Source: Neptunomonas sp. (GTDB taxonomy: Bacteria > Pseudomonadota > Gammaproteobacteria > Pseudomonadales > Balneatricaceae). From it: a stretch of DNA of 12,016 bases. Under the pieces are notes generated by a model, which saw only the letters and a program-made list of their open reading frames with translations, did no database searches and was not told where the DNA came from. Below, one piece after another: positions 1 to 10,440 of the stretch (its first letter is position 1; every line of letters starts with the position of its first letter). A program made the position numbers and the translations under genes. The DNA is taken from the NCBI GenBank assembly GCA_004195305.1, contig SDWN01000828.1:1-12016 (forward strand), given 5' to 3'.

Positions 1-2805
1 CTGGACAAAGACGATATCCTTGCGGTTCTGAAGACGCTGATCGGCATCCGTAACGGCCAAGGTATCGTGGATGACATCGATCACCTCGGTAACCGTCGGG
101 TACGTTCCGTCGGTGAGATGGCTGAGAATCAATTCCGGGTAGGTTTGGTTCGGGTCGAGCGGGCAGTGCGTGAGCGCCTGTCGATGGCCGAGTCTGATGG
201 CCTGATGCCACAGGATCTGATCAATGCCAAGCCGGTTGCTGCGGCGGTCAAAGAGTTCTTTGGCTCCAGCCAGTTGTCCCAGTTTATGGATCAGAACAAC
301 CCGCTGTCGGAAGTTACCCACAAGCGGCGTGTATCTGCTCTCGGCCCGGGTGGTCTGACCCGTGAGCGTGCTGGCTTTGAAGTCCGTGACGTGCACCCGA
401 CTCACTACGGTCGAGTGTGTCCAATTGAGACGCCTGAAGGTCCGAACATCGGTCTGATCAACTCGTTGGCAACCTACGCCCGTACCAATAGCTATGGTTT
501 CCTCGAGAGTCCGTATCGAAAGGTTATCGATGGTCTGGTTACCGATGAGATCGTGTTCCTGTCGGCGATCGATGAGGCTGATCATGTGGTTGCCCAGGCT
601 AACGCCAACATGGACGCCAATAATCGTCTGATTGATGATCTGGTTGCTGTGCGGCATCTGAATGAATTTACCGTAATGCCACCTGCCAAGGTGACATTTA
701 TGGATGTTTCGCCACGTCAGGTTGTCTCGGTGGCGGCATCGCTGATTCCGTTCCTGGAGCACGACGATGCTAACCGCGCCCTGATGGGCTCGAACATGCA
801 GCGTCAAGCCGTTCCGACCCTTCGGGCGCAGAAGCCGCTGGTCGGTACCGGGATGGAGCGTAACGTTGCGCGTGATTCCGGCGTTTGCGTGGTCGCTAAC
901 CGCGGTGGTGTGATCGAGTCTGTTGACGCCGGCCGTATTGTGGTGCGGGTCAACGATGATGAGGTTGTCGCCGGTGAGGCGGGTGTGGATATCTACAACC
1001 TGACCAAATACGTGCGCTCCAACCAAAACACCTGTATCAACCAGCGTCCGCTGGTGCGGATCGGTGAGCCGATTGCGCGTGGTGACATCATGGCTGATGG
1101 CCCCTCGGTGGATATGGGTGAGCTGGCGTTGGGGCAGAACATGCGCATCGCCTTCATGCCCTGGAATGGTTACAACTTCGAAGACTCGATCCTGATCTCC
1201 GAACGCGTGGTTGAAGAGGACCGTTTCACCACGATTCACATTCAGGAACTGACCTGTGTGGCGCGTGACACCAAGCTGGGATCTGAGGAGATCACCTCGG
1301 ATATTCCCAACGTAGGTGAGGGCGCGCTGGGTAAGCTGGACGAGTCCGGCATCGTTTACATCGGTGCTGAAGTGGGCCCTGGCGACATTCTGGTCGGTAA
1401 GGTTACGCCTAAGGGGGAGACTCAGTTGACCCCGGAAGAGAAGTTGCTGCGTGCGATTTTCGGCGAAAAAGCCTCTGACGTAAAAGACACCTCGTTGCGG
1501 GTTAAAACCGGCACCAAGGGTACTGTTATTGATGTCCAGGTGTTTACCCGTGACGGCGTCGAGAAGGATGTGCGTTCGATCCAGATCGAAGAGGAGCAGC
1601 TGACCTCTATCCGTAAGGATCTTAACGACGAGTTCCGTATCGTTGAGGGCGCTACCTTCGAGCGACTGCAGAACGCGCTGGTTGGCGTAAAGGCCGATGG
1701 CGGCGCGGGCTTGAATAAAGACGAAACCATTACAGCCGAGTTCCTGGCAGGTCTGGCCAAGTCGGACTGGTTCAAGATTCGGGTGAGCGATGAGGCGCTG
1801 GCTGAGCAGATTGAGCGTGCCCAGCAGCAGCTAGCTGAGCGGCGTCAGCAGTTGGACGAAAAGTACGAAGACAAAAAACGTAAGCTACAGCAGGGTGATG
1901 ATTTAGCGCCTGGCGTGCTCAAGATCGTTAAGGTCTACGTCGCCATCAAGCGTCAGCTTCAGCCCGGTGACAAGATGGCCGGTCGCCACGGTAACAAGGG
2001 TGTTATCTCTGCGATCAAGCCTGTTGAAGATATGCCTTACGACGAGAAGGGTCGTCCTATCGATATCGTCTTGAATCCGCTGGGTGTTCCGTCGCGGATG
2101 AACGTGGGGCAGGTTTTAGAAACCCACTTCGGTGCTGCGGCCAAAGGTTTGGGTGATCTGATCAATGATCTGCTCGAAGAGAAGGCCAAGATTGCCAAGA
2201 TTCGCAAGCTGCTGAACCAGATCTACAACACCGTAGGTGGTGGACGTAAGGAAGATCTCGATTCGATGTCTGATGAAGCGATCTTCGAACTGGCGCGTAA
2301 CCTGCGTCATGGTGTGCCGATGGCAACGCCAGCTTTCGATGGTGCTAAAGAGTCGGAGATCAAAGAGCTGCTCAGGATGGGTGGTATCAGCGACACCGGC
2401 CAGGTGACCCTGTTTGATGGCCGTACCGGCGATACCTTCGATCGTCCTGTAACCGTGGGTTACATGTACATGCTGAAGTTGAACCACCTGGTGGATGACA
2501 AGATGCATGCGCGTTCTACCGGTTCTTATAGTCTGGTTACTCAGCAGCCGCTGGGTGGTAAGGCGCAGTTCGGTGGGCAGCGCTTTGGTGAGATGGAAGT
2601 CTGGGCTCTGGAAGCATATGGCGCCGCCTACACTCTGCAAGAGATGCTGACTGTGAAGTCGGACGACGTTAACGGCCGTACCAAGATGTATAAAAACATC
2701 GTGGACGGAGACCATCGGATGGAGCCGGGCATGCCCGAGTCCTTCAATGTATTGGTCAAAGAGATCCGTTCGCTGGGTATCGACATCGAACTTGAAAACG
2801 AATAA
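1..2805 (+). CDS. rpoB: RNA polymerase beta subunit RpoB, 5'-truncated by the window edge
   Basis: This is the C-terminal 934 residues of the beta subunit of DNA-directed RNA polymerase, which forms one side of the active-site cleft. The frame is open from base 1 (reading LDKDDILAVLKTL) to the TAA at 2803-2805, and base 1 corresponds to about E. coli residue 420, so roughly 419 codons lie outside the window. The rifampicin-binding cluster is at 280-342 (QFMDQNNPLSE...HKRRVSAL) and keeps the sensitive-type residues matching E. coli Q513, D516, H526, R529 and S531. The active-site lysines matching E. coli K1065 and K1073 lie in PGDKMAGRHGNKG (codons at 1972 and 1996). The C-terminal block GGKAQFGGQRFGEMEVWALEAYGAAYTLQEML, which packs against beta-prime, is intact. 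Compared with E. coli there are about 12 extra residues in the charged, coiled-coil-like region at 1588-1908. The GTG at 67 is an internal Val codon, not a start. rpoC follows after 72 bases. Confidence 0.98.
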   Translation: MDKDDILAVLKTLIGIRNGQGIVDDIDHLGNRRVRSVGEMAENQFRVGLVRVERAVRERLSMAESDGLMPQDLINAKPVAAAVKEFFGSSQLSQFMDQNNPLSEVTHKRRVSALGPGGLTRERAGFEVRDVHPTHYGRVCPIETPEGPNIGLINSLATYARTNSYGFLESPYRKVIDGLVTDEIVFLSAIDEADHVVAQANANMDANNRLIDDLVAVRHLNEFTVMPPAKVTFMDVSPRQVVSVAASLIPFLEHDDANRALMGSNMQRQAVPTLRAQKPLVGTGMERNVARDSGVCVVANRGGVIESVDAGRIVVRVNDDEVVAGEAGVDIYNLTKYVRSNQNTCINQRPLVRIGEPIARGDIMADGPSVDMGELALGQNMRIAFMPWNGYNFEDSILISERVVEEDRFTTIHIQELTCVARDTKLGSEEITSDIPNVGEGALGKLDESGIVYIGAEVGPGDILVGKVTPKGETQLTPEEKLLRAIFGEKASDVKDTSLRVKTGTKGTVIDVQVFTRDGVEKDVRSIQIEEEQLTSIRKDLNDEFRIVEGATFERLQNALVGVKADGGAGLNKDETITAEFLAGLAKSDWFKIRVSDEALAEQIERAQQQLAERRQQLDEKYEDKKRKLQQGDDLAPGVLKIVKVYVAIKRQLQPGDKMAGRHGNKGVISAIKPVEDMPYDEKGRPIDIVLNPLGVPSRMNVGQVLETHFGAAAKGLGDLINDLLEEKAKIAKIRKLLNQIYNTVGGGRKEDLDSMSDEAIFELARNLRHGVPMATPAFDGAKESEIKELLRMGGISDTGQVTLFDGRTGDTFDRPVTVGYMYMLKLNHLVDDKMHARSTGSYSLVTQQPLGGKAQFGGQRFGEMEVWALEAYGAAYTLQEMLTVKSDDVNGRTKMYKNIVDGDHRMEPGMPESFNVLVKEIRSLGIDIELENE

Positions 2806-2822
2806 GCAGCAGTTATCAAACA

Positions 2823-2851
2823 GACCAGGGTGGCCGGCAGCCGCCCTGGTC
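2823..2851 (+). promoter_or_regulatory. Stem-loop in the rpoB-rpoC gap
   Basis: A 12-bp stem closes a 5-base loop: GACCAGGG at 2823-2830 pairs with CCCTGGTC at 2844-2851, continued by one T.G wobble and GGC/GCC, with loop CGGCA at 2835-2839. No T-run follows (the next bases are GTTAACTCC), so it is not a classical terminator. It ends 9 bases before the rpoC Shine-Dalgarno GGAAGGAG (2861-2868). The structure is read directly from the sequence. An mRNA-processing or stability element, or one that tunes translation of rpoC relative to rpoB, is inference. Confidence 0.75.
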
Positions 2852-2877
2852 GTTAACTCCGGAAGGAGCGACGGCCG

Positions 2878-5800
2878 ATGAAAGATTTGCTTAACCTGTT
2901 GAAAACGCAAAACCAGGTCAATGAATTCGATTCGATTCGAATTGGTCTGGCTTCGCCTGATTTAATCCGTTCTTGGTCCTATGGTGAGGTCAAGAAGCCG
3001 GAAACGATTAACTACCGAACGTTCAAGCCCGAGCGTGAAGGTTTGTTTTGTGCCAAGATTTTCGGCCCGGTAAAAGATTACGAGTGCTTGTGTGGTAAGT
3101 ACAAGCGCCTTAAGCACCGTGGTGTTATCTGTGAAAAGTGTGGTGTAGAAGTTGCTTTGGCCAAAGTTCGACGTGACCGTATGGGGCATATCGAACTGGC
3201 TAGCCCGGTTGCCCATATCTGGTTTCTGAAGTCTCTGCCGAGCCGTATTGGCTTGCTGTTGGATATGACCCTGCGGGATATCGAGCGGGTGCTGTATTTT
3301 GAATCCTTCGTGGTCACCGAGCCGGGTATGACGACGCTGGAAAAGGGTCAGTTGCTGAACGACGAAGAGTACTTCGAGGCGCTGGAAGAGTTTGGCGATG
3401 AATTTGATGCCAAGATGGGTGCCGAAGCGGTCCAGACATTGCTGCGTGATCTGGATATGGACGCTGATATCGCCCAGATGCGTGAAGAGATCCCTAACAC
3501 CAACTCAGAAACCAAGATCAAGAAGGTTTCCAAGCGGCTTAAGCTGATGGAGTCATTCGTGGCTTCCGGTAACCAGCCGGGCTGGATGATCATGGAAGTC
3601 CTGCCGGTACTGCCGCCAGATCTGCGTCCGTTGGTGCCTCTGGATGGTGGTCGTTTCGCTACCTCTGACCTGAATGACTTGTACCGCCGGGTGATCAACC
3701 GTAACAACCGTTTGAAGCGTCTGCTGGAGCTTTCTGCGCCTGATATCATCGTCCGCAACGAGAAGCGGATGCTGCAGGAGTCGGTTGATGCGCTGCTCGA
3801 CAACGGTCGTCGCGGTCGTGCGATCACCGGATCCAACAAGCGTCCGCTGAAGTCCTTGGCCGATATGATCAAGGGTAAGCAGGGTCGTTTCCGTCAGAAC
3901 CTGCTGGGTAAGCGAGTCGACTATTCGGGTCGTTCGGTTATCGTGGTAGGTCCTTACCTGCGTCTGCATCAGTGCGGTCTGCCCAAGAAAATGGCACTGG
4001 AGCTGTTCAAGCCGTTCATTTTTTCCAAGCTTGAGCTACGCGGTCTGGCAACTACCATTAAAGCGGCCAAGAAAATGGTCGAGCGCGAAACCGCCGACGT
4101 CTGGGATATCCTGGCTGAAGTGATCCGCGAACATCCGGTCATGCTTAACCGGGCGCCGACGCTGCACCGTTTGGGGATCCAGGCATTTGAGCCGGTACTG
4201 ATTGAAGGTAAAGCGATTCAGCTGCATCCGCTGGTCTGTGCCGCCTATAACGCCGACTTTGACGGTGATCAGATGGCGGTACACGTGCCACTGACGATCG
4301 AAGCTCAATTGGAAGCCCGTGCGTTGATGATGTCCACCAACAACGTGCTGTCGCCCGCTAACGGTGAGCCGATCATCGTTCCTTCGCAGGACGTGGTTTT
4401 GGGTCTGTACTTTATGACCCGCGAGAAGATGAATGCCAAAGGCAAGGGAATGATTTTTGCTGACACAGCGGAAGTCAGTCGTGCTTACGGCGCCAAGATG
4501 GTTGAACTGCAGGCGCAGGTTAAGGTTCGTATCACTCAGACAGTTCGTGATCTACAGGGTGAGGTCAACGAGTTTACCAGTGTTGTCGACACCACGGTCG
4601 GGCGGGCGTTGTTATTCGATATCTTCCCTAGTGGTCTGCCGTTCGATCTGGCAAACCAGACGATGAAGAAAAAAGCGATCTCCAAACTGATCAACGAAGC
4701 CTACCGCCGCTGTGGCCTTAAGGCTTCGGTCATCTTTGCAGATCAGTTGATGTACACGGGCTTTGCTTATGCAACTCGCTCCGGTGCTTCGGTGGGCGTT
4801 AACGACTTCGTTATCCCGGATTCGAAGAAACCGATCATCGAGGAAGCCTACGCTGAAGTGAAAGAGATCGAAACCCAGTACGCTGATGGTCTGGTGACTC
4901 AGGGTGAAAAATACAACAAGGTAATCGACCTCTGGTCTCGTGCAAACGAGAAAGTTACCGAGGCGATGATGGCTGATCTGAAGGTTGATGACGTCGTTGA
5001 TGCTGAGGGTAACGTAGTTTTGGGTGAAGACGGCAAGCCGCTGACCCAGGAATCGTTCAATTCGGTTTATATGATGGCCGATTCCGGCGCACGAGGCAGT
5101 GTGGCGCAGATGCGACAGCTCGGTGGTATGCGAGGCCTGATGGCTAAGCCGGATGGCTCGATCATCGAAACGCCGATTGTTGCCAATTTCCGTGAGGGCT
5201 TGAATGTACTTCAGTACTTCATCTCTACCCACGGTGCGCGTAAAGGTTTGGCGGATACCGCATTGAAGACGGCTAACTCCGGTTACCTGACCCGACGTCT
5301 GGTTGACGTTGCCCAGGATCTGGTGATTACCGATAGCGACTGTGGTACTGACAACGGGGTCCTGGTGGCGCCGATGATCGAAGGGGGTGACGTAACCGTG
5401 CCGCTGGGCGAGCGCGTGCTCGGTCGTACGGTCGCTGCCGATGTTGTCGACCCGTCTACCAATGAGACGCTGATTCCTGCCGGTACGCTGATTGACGAAA
5501 CCTGGGTTCTTGGTCTGGAAACGGATACCCAGCTCTCCTCTATCGATGAGATCAAAGTACGCTCGGCAATCACCTGTGACGTACGTCACGGTGTCTGCTC
5601 GGCCTGTTATGGCCGTGATCTGGGTCGTGGGCATCTGGTTAACCGGGGTGAGGCAGTGGGTGTTATCGCGGCTCAGTCGATCGGTGAGCCGGGTACTCAG
5701 CTGACCATGCGTACTTTCCACATCGGTGGTGCGGCATCACGAGCGGCGGCTGTCGACAGTATTCAGGTTAAGAACGACGGTGTGATTCGTCTGCATAATC

Positions 5801-7122
5801 TTAAGTTCGTACAGAAGGCCGATGGCAACCTGGTTGCGACCTCGCGATCTGGTGAGCTCGGTGTAACCGATGAGCATGGTCGTGAGCGTGAGCGTTACAA
5901 GCTGCCTTACGGTGCCGTGATCAAGGTCAAGGATGGCGATACGGTCAATGGCGGCGATGTCGTTGCTGGCTGGGATCCGCACACCCACCCGATCATCGCT
6001 GAAGTTGCCGGTAAGATCGTCTTTACCGGGATGGAAGAGGGGCTGACTGTTAACAAGAAGACCGATGATCTGACCGGTTTGACCTCGGTCGAAGTTATCG
6101 ATCCTTCTGCGCGTCCGGTCGCGGGTAAAGATCTGCGTCCGATGGTGAGCTTCGCCGACGATAACGGTTCTGAGTTGTGCCATCCCGGAACCGAGAGTCT
6201 GGTGCAGTACATGATGCCGGGCGATGCGGTACTGAGTATCGATGATGGTGGCGGTGTTCAGGTCGGTGACGTTATTGCGCGTATTCCCATGGAAGGCGCC
6301 GCTAACAAGGATATCACCGGTGGTCTGCCGCGCGTTGCAGATCTGTTCGAGGCGCGGAGGCCGAAAGAGTCCTCTATTCTGGCTGAGATCTCCGGTACCG
6401 TGACCTTTGGTCGAGAGACGAAAGGCAAGAAGCGTCTGACGATTACGCCGACTGATGGCAGCGATACTTATGAGGTTCTGATCCATAAGTGGCGGACCCT
6501 GAACGTGTTTGAGGGTGAGCAGGTTGCCAAGGGAGAGGTTATCTCCGATGGCCCGACCAATCCCCACGATGTGCTGCGTATTCTGGGTGTTGAGGCGCTG
6601 GCTAACTACATCGCTTCCGAGATTCAGGATGTTTACCGCCTGCAAGGCGTTGTGATCAACGATAAGCATATTGAAGTTATTGTGCGGCAGATGCTGCGCA
6701 AGGTCGATGTGGTCAACGCCGGTGATACTCAGCTGATCAAGGGTGATCAGGTAGAGCTGACTCTGGCGCTGTCTGAAAACGAGAAGGCGATCGCCGATGG
6801 GCGGATGCCTGCGCAGTACGAGCGCGTGCTGTTGGGTATCACCAAGGCTTCGCTGGCCACCGAGTCCTTTATCTCGGCGGCTTCGTTCCAGGAGACTACT
6901 CGGGTACTGACTGAGGGTGCGGTAACAGGTAAGCGCGATCGTCTGCGTGGTCTGAAAGAGAACGTTGTGGTTGGTCGTTTGATCCCGGCTGGAACGGGGC
7001 TGGCTTATCACGCCGAGCGCAAGCGTCAGCGTATGGAGGACAGTCAAGCCTCGAGTCCGACCACCGTGAGCGCAGAAGATATCCAGGCGGCACTGACCGA
7101 GGCATTAAACTCGGGACGTTGA
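2878..7122 (+). CDS. rpoC: RNA polymerase beta-prime subunit RpoC
   Basis: This 1414-residue protein (E. coli has 1407) is the catalytic subunit of RNA polymerase. The N-terminal zinc site has cysteines at 70, 72, 85 and 88 (CLCG...CEKC). The catalytic Mg2+ motif NADFDGD is at residues 458-464, with D460, D462 and D464. The bridge-helix block starts at SGARGSVAQMRQL. The second zinc site uses C822 (DCGT), C900 and the two cysteines of GVCSAC. The trigger-loop segment GEPGTQLTMRTFHIGG carries M944, R945 and the conserved His three residues later. The ATG at 2878 is chosen because GGAAGGAG lies 9 bases upstream and the product begins MKDLLNLLK, as in relatives. It is the last gene of the rpoBC unit, 72 bases after rpoB and 175 bases before rpsL. 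The reading frame is clean and all expected catalytic residues are present. Confidence 0.99.
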   Translation: MKDLLNLLKTQNQVNEFDSIRIGLASPDLIRSWSYGEVKKPETINYRTFKPEREGLFCAKIFGPVKDYECLCGKYKRLKHRGVICEKCGVEVALAKVRRDRMGHIELASPVAHIWFLKSLPSRIGLLLDMTLRDIERVLYFESFVVTEPGMTTLEKGQLLNDEEYFEALEEFGDEFDAKMGAEAVQTLLRDLDMDADIAQMREEIPNTNSETKIKKVSKRLKLMESFVASGNQPGWMIMEVLPVLPPDLRPLVPLDGGRFATSDLNDLYRRVINRNNRLKRLLELSAPDIIVRNEKRMLQESVDALLDNGRRGRAITGSNKRPLKSLADMIKGKQGRFRQNLLGKRVDYSGRSVIVVGPYLRLHQCGLPKKMALELFKPFIFSKLELRGLATTIKAAKKMVERETADVWDILAEVIREHPVMLNRAPTLHRLGIQAFEPVLIEGKAIQLHPLVCAAYNADFDGDQMAVHVPLTIEAQLEARALMMSTNNVLSPANGEPIIVPSQDVVLGLYFMTREKMNAKGKGMIFADTAEVSRAYGAKMVELQAQVKVRITQTVRDLQGEVNEFTSVVDTTVGRALLFDIFPSGLPFDLANQTMKKKAISKLINEAYRRCGLKASVIFADQLMYTGFAYATRSGASVGVNDFVIPDSKKPIIEEAYAEVKEIETQYADGLVTQGEKYNKVIDLWSRANEKVTEAMMADLKVDDVVDAEGNVVLGEDGKPLTQESFNSVYMMADSGARGSVAQMRQLGGMRGLMAKPDGSIIETPIVANFREGLNVLQYFISTHGARKGLADTALKTANSGYLTRRLVDVAQDLVITDSDCGTDNGVLVAPMIEGGDVTVPLGERVLGRTVAADVVDPSTNETLIPAGTLIDETWVLGLETDTQLSSIDEIKVRSAITCDVRHGVCSACYGRDLGRGHLVNRGEAVGVIAAQSIGEPGTQLTMRTFHIGGAASRAAAVDSIQVKNDGVIRLHNLKFVQKADGNLVATSRSGELGVTDEHGRERERYKLPYGAVIKVKDGDTVNGGDVVAGWDPHTHPIIAEVAGKIVFTGMEEGLTVNKKTDDLTGLTSVEVIDPSARPVAGKDLRPMVSFADDNGSELCHPGTESLVQYMMPGDAVLSIDDGGGVQVGDVIARIPMEGAANKDITGGLPRVADLFEARRPKESSILAEISGTVTFGRETKGKKRLTITPTDGSDTYEVLIHKWRTLNVFEGEQVAKGEVISDGPTNPHDVLRILGVEALANYIASEIQDVYRLQGVVINDKHIEVIVRQMLRKVDVVNAGDTQLIKGDQVELTLALSENEKAIADGRMPAQYERVLLGITKASLATESFISAASFQETTRVLTEGAVTGKRDRLRGLKENVVVGRLIPAGTGLAYHAERKRQRMEDSQASSPTTVSAEDIQAALTEALNSGR

Positions 7123-7187
7123 TCGTCAGATTGGGTCGATACTGATAGTGCTGGTGATGCAGATTGTGCGTTAACAGTACTCCAGTG

Positions 7188-7216
7188 TTGACTCTGGCGG
7201 GCGAGATGATTAAAAT
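7188..7216 (+). promoter_or_regulatory. Sigma-70 promoter for the rpsL-rpsG-fusA-tuf operon
   Basis: A -35 box TTGACT (7188-7193) and a -10 box TAAAAT (7211-7216) are separated by exactly 17 bases; each matches the consensus at 5 of 6 positions. The following TTCGCCCC is a GC-rich discriminator of the kind found at stringently controlled ribosomal promoters. Transcription would start near 7223, about 75 bases before rpsL. A 7-bp imperfect inverted repeat (GTTAACA 7170-7176 with TGTTGAC 7186-7192) overlaps the -35 box; it may be chance. The boxes are seen directly; their use and stringent control are inferred. Confidence 0.8.
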
Positions 7217-7229
7217 TTCGCCCCTTCGT

Positions 7230-7257
7230 GGCAGGATCGTTAGGATTCTGCCTTTTT
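7230..7257 (+). terminator. Intrinsic terminator or attenuator between rpoC and rpsL
   Basis: GGCAGGATC (7230-7238) pairs with GATTCTGCC (7244-7252) through 9 pairs including one G.T, around loop GTTAG, followed at once by TTTTT (7253-7257). This is a textbook rho-independent terminator. It lies 108 bases after the rpoC stop and would end the rpoBC transcript. It also sits downstream of the str promoter at 7188-7216, so it would act on transcripts from that promoter too, making it a possible attenuator. The short U-tract (5) suggests partial termination. Confidence 0.75.
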
Positions 7258-7264
7258 GTATGGT

Positions 7265-7282
7265 GCTTTTTTAAGAAAAAGC
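7265..7282 (+). promoter_or_regulatory. Small hairpin before the rpsL ribosome binding site
   Basis: GCTTTTT (7265-7271) and AAAAAGC (7276-7282) form a perfect 7-bp stem with loop TAAG. It ends 2 bases before the rpsL Shine-Dalgarno GGAG (7285-7288), which remains unpaired. It is AT-rich and therefore weak. It could shape ribosome access or protect the 5' end of the str mRNA; either role is inference. Confidence 0.45.
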
Positions 7283-7297
7283 GTGGAGTTAAGCTGA

Positions 7298-7672
7298 ATG
7301 GCAACTATTAACCAATTGGTTCGTATGCCTCGTAAGCGCAATGTCGTTAAGAGTGATGTACCTGCTTTGCAGGCCTGTCCTCAGCGTCGCGGCGTTTGCA
7401 CTCGGGTTTACACCACTACCCCCAAGAAGCCGAACTCGGCTCTGCGGAAGGTATGTCGTGTACGTCTGACCAATGGCTACGAAGTTACATCTTACATCGG
7501 TGGTGAAGGTCACAACTTGCAAGAGCACAGTGTTGTTCTTATTCGTGGTGGTCGTGTTAAGGATCTGCCGGGTGTTCGTTACCACACAGTACGTGGTGCG
7601 TTGGATACCTCTGGTGTTTCCGATCGTAAACAAGCTCGTTCTAAGTACGGTACCAAGCGTCCTAAGAAGTAA
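7298..7672 (+). CDS. rpsL: 30S ribosomal protein S12
   Basis: This is a 124-residue S12, the normal length, and it matches the family from end to end. S12 sits at the decoding centre of the small subunit and affects fidelity and streptomycin response. The loop TTTPKKPNSALRK carries K43, and GRVKDLPG carries K88 and P91, all in the streptomycin-sensitive form. D89 is the residue that RimO methylthiolates in relatives. The ATG at 7298 has GGAG 9 bases upstream. It is the first gene of the str operon, with its own promoter at 7188-7216. The next gene, rpsG, is 155 bases away. Confidence 0.99.
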   Translation: MATINQLVRMPRKRNVVKSDVPALQACPQRRGVCTRVYTTTPKKPNSALRKVCRVRLTNGYEVTSYIGGEGHNLQEHSVVLIRGGRVKDLPGVRYHTVRGALDTSGVSDRKQARSKYGTKRPKK

Positions 7673-7827
7673 GCGATTTTAATTCAATCGTTACTCCGAT
7701 GACGTGAGCGCTGTGCCGCAGTAGCCTTTGGCTACCGGACATTGTTGACGATAAGAGTAAGGGCGGGCCTTTATGCTTTTTATAGGTGCCCGAGTTAACC
7801 TGAAGACCTAAATTATAGGGGCTTATC
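7673..7827 (+). promoter_or_regulatory. Structured rpsL-rpsG intergenic region, candidate S7 feedback site
   Basis: These 155 bases contain no gene but several potential RNA stems. CGATT (7674-7678) pairs with AATCG (7686-7690) just after the rpsL stop. GTAGCC (7721-7726) pairs perfectly with GGCTAC (7730-7735) around TTT. TTACTC (7691-7696) is complementary to GAGTAA (7755-7760) and would enclose that hairpin. CGGGC (7764-7768) pairs with GCCCG (7788-7792), with an imperfect inner stem and loop CTTTT. In E. coli, S7 represses the str operon by binding the shorter S12-S7 intercistronic RNA. The same role here is inferred from position; sequence similarity to that site was not established. The rpsG Shine-Dalgarno AGGGG is at 7817-7821. 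Confidence 0.45.
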
Positions 7828-8298
7828 ATGCCTAGAAGACGCGTCGTTGCAAAACGCGATGTACTGCCGGATCCTAAATTCGGTAATGTAACCCTGGCCA
7901 AATTCATGAATCACGTGATGGTCAGCGGTAAGAAATCTGTAGCCGAGCGCATTGTCTATGGCGCACTGGATAAGATCCAGTCGCGTGGCGCCGGCGACCC
8001 TCTGGAAATTTTCGTAAAGGCTTTGGAAGCAGCGCAGCCCATGGTTGAGGTTAAATCTCGCCGTGTCGGTGGTGCGACTTACCAGGTGCCTGTAGAAGTT
8101 CGTCCTTCACGTCGTGCTGCCCTGGCCATGCGTTGGTTGGTAGAAGCTGCGCGTAAGCGTGGCGAGAAGTCGATGGCATTGCGTTTGGCTGGTGAGCTGA
8201 GCGATGCGGCTGAAGGTCGTGGTTCTGCAGTTAAGAAGCGTGAAGATGTGCACCGTATGGCTGAAGCCAACAAAGCCTTCTCCCACTACCGCTTCTAG
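7828..8298 (+). CDS. rpsG: 30S ribosomal protein S7
   Basis: This is a 156-residue S7, the common bacterial length. It starts MPRRRVVAKRDVLPDPKFG and carries the conserved segments KFMNHVMVSGKKSVAE and SRRVGGATYQVPVEVRP. S7 binds the 3' major domain of 16S rRNA first, organises the head of the 30S subunit and contacts tRNA in the E site. In enterobacteria it also represses translation of its own operon. The ATG at 7828 has AGGGG 6 bases upstream. The stop is TAG, and fusA begins 15 bases later, so the two are likely translated in close succession. Confidence 0.99.
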   Translation: MPRRRVVAKRDVLPDPKFGNVTLAKFMNHVMVSGKKSVAERIVYGALDKIQSRGAGDPLEIFVKALEAAQPMVEVKSRRVGGATYQVPVEVRPSRRAALAMRWLVEAARKRGEKSMALRLAGELSDAAEGRGSAVKKREDVHRMAEANKAFSHYRF

Positions 8299-8313
8299 GC
8301 AAAGGATAATACC

Positions 8314-10410
<2,097 letters not shown>

Positions 10411-10440
10411 TTATTTTATAAAGACTAAGAGGTTACTCTA

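Noticed and set aside
67..69. GTG at 67 as the start of a shorter RpoB-like gene
   Set aside because: The same frame is open and matches RpoB from base 1, and no ribosome binding site precedes the GTG.
280..342. Possible rifampicin-resistance changes in RpoB
   Set aside because: Only I-to-V changes at positions equal to E. coli 524 and 530 are seen. The known resistance positions 513, 516, 526, 529, 531 and 533 are all sensitive-type.
5737..7047. Very long open frames on the minus strand, such as 5737-7047, 4612-5721, 2116-2910, 9073-10050 and 10810-11793
   Set aside because: All are in the antisense frame whose codons align exactly with the sense codons. Stops there correspond to sense TTA, CTA and TCA, which these highly expressed genes rarely use, so the frames stay open by codon bias. 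The translations resemble no known family and have no ribosome binding sites that stand out.
7424..7570. Possible streptomycin-resistance changes in S12
   Set aside because: K43, K88 and P91 are all in the normal form.
7745..7774. Possible promoter for rpsG: TTGACG with CTTTAT at 18 bases
   Set aside because: The -10 matches at only 3 of 6 positions and lies inside a predicted RNA stem. It is not strong enough to list as a promoter.
10417..10422. TATAAA before tuf as a separate tuf promoter
   Set aside because: No acceptable -35 exists at 16-18 bases, and the start would fall within the tuf ribosome binding site.
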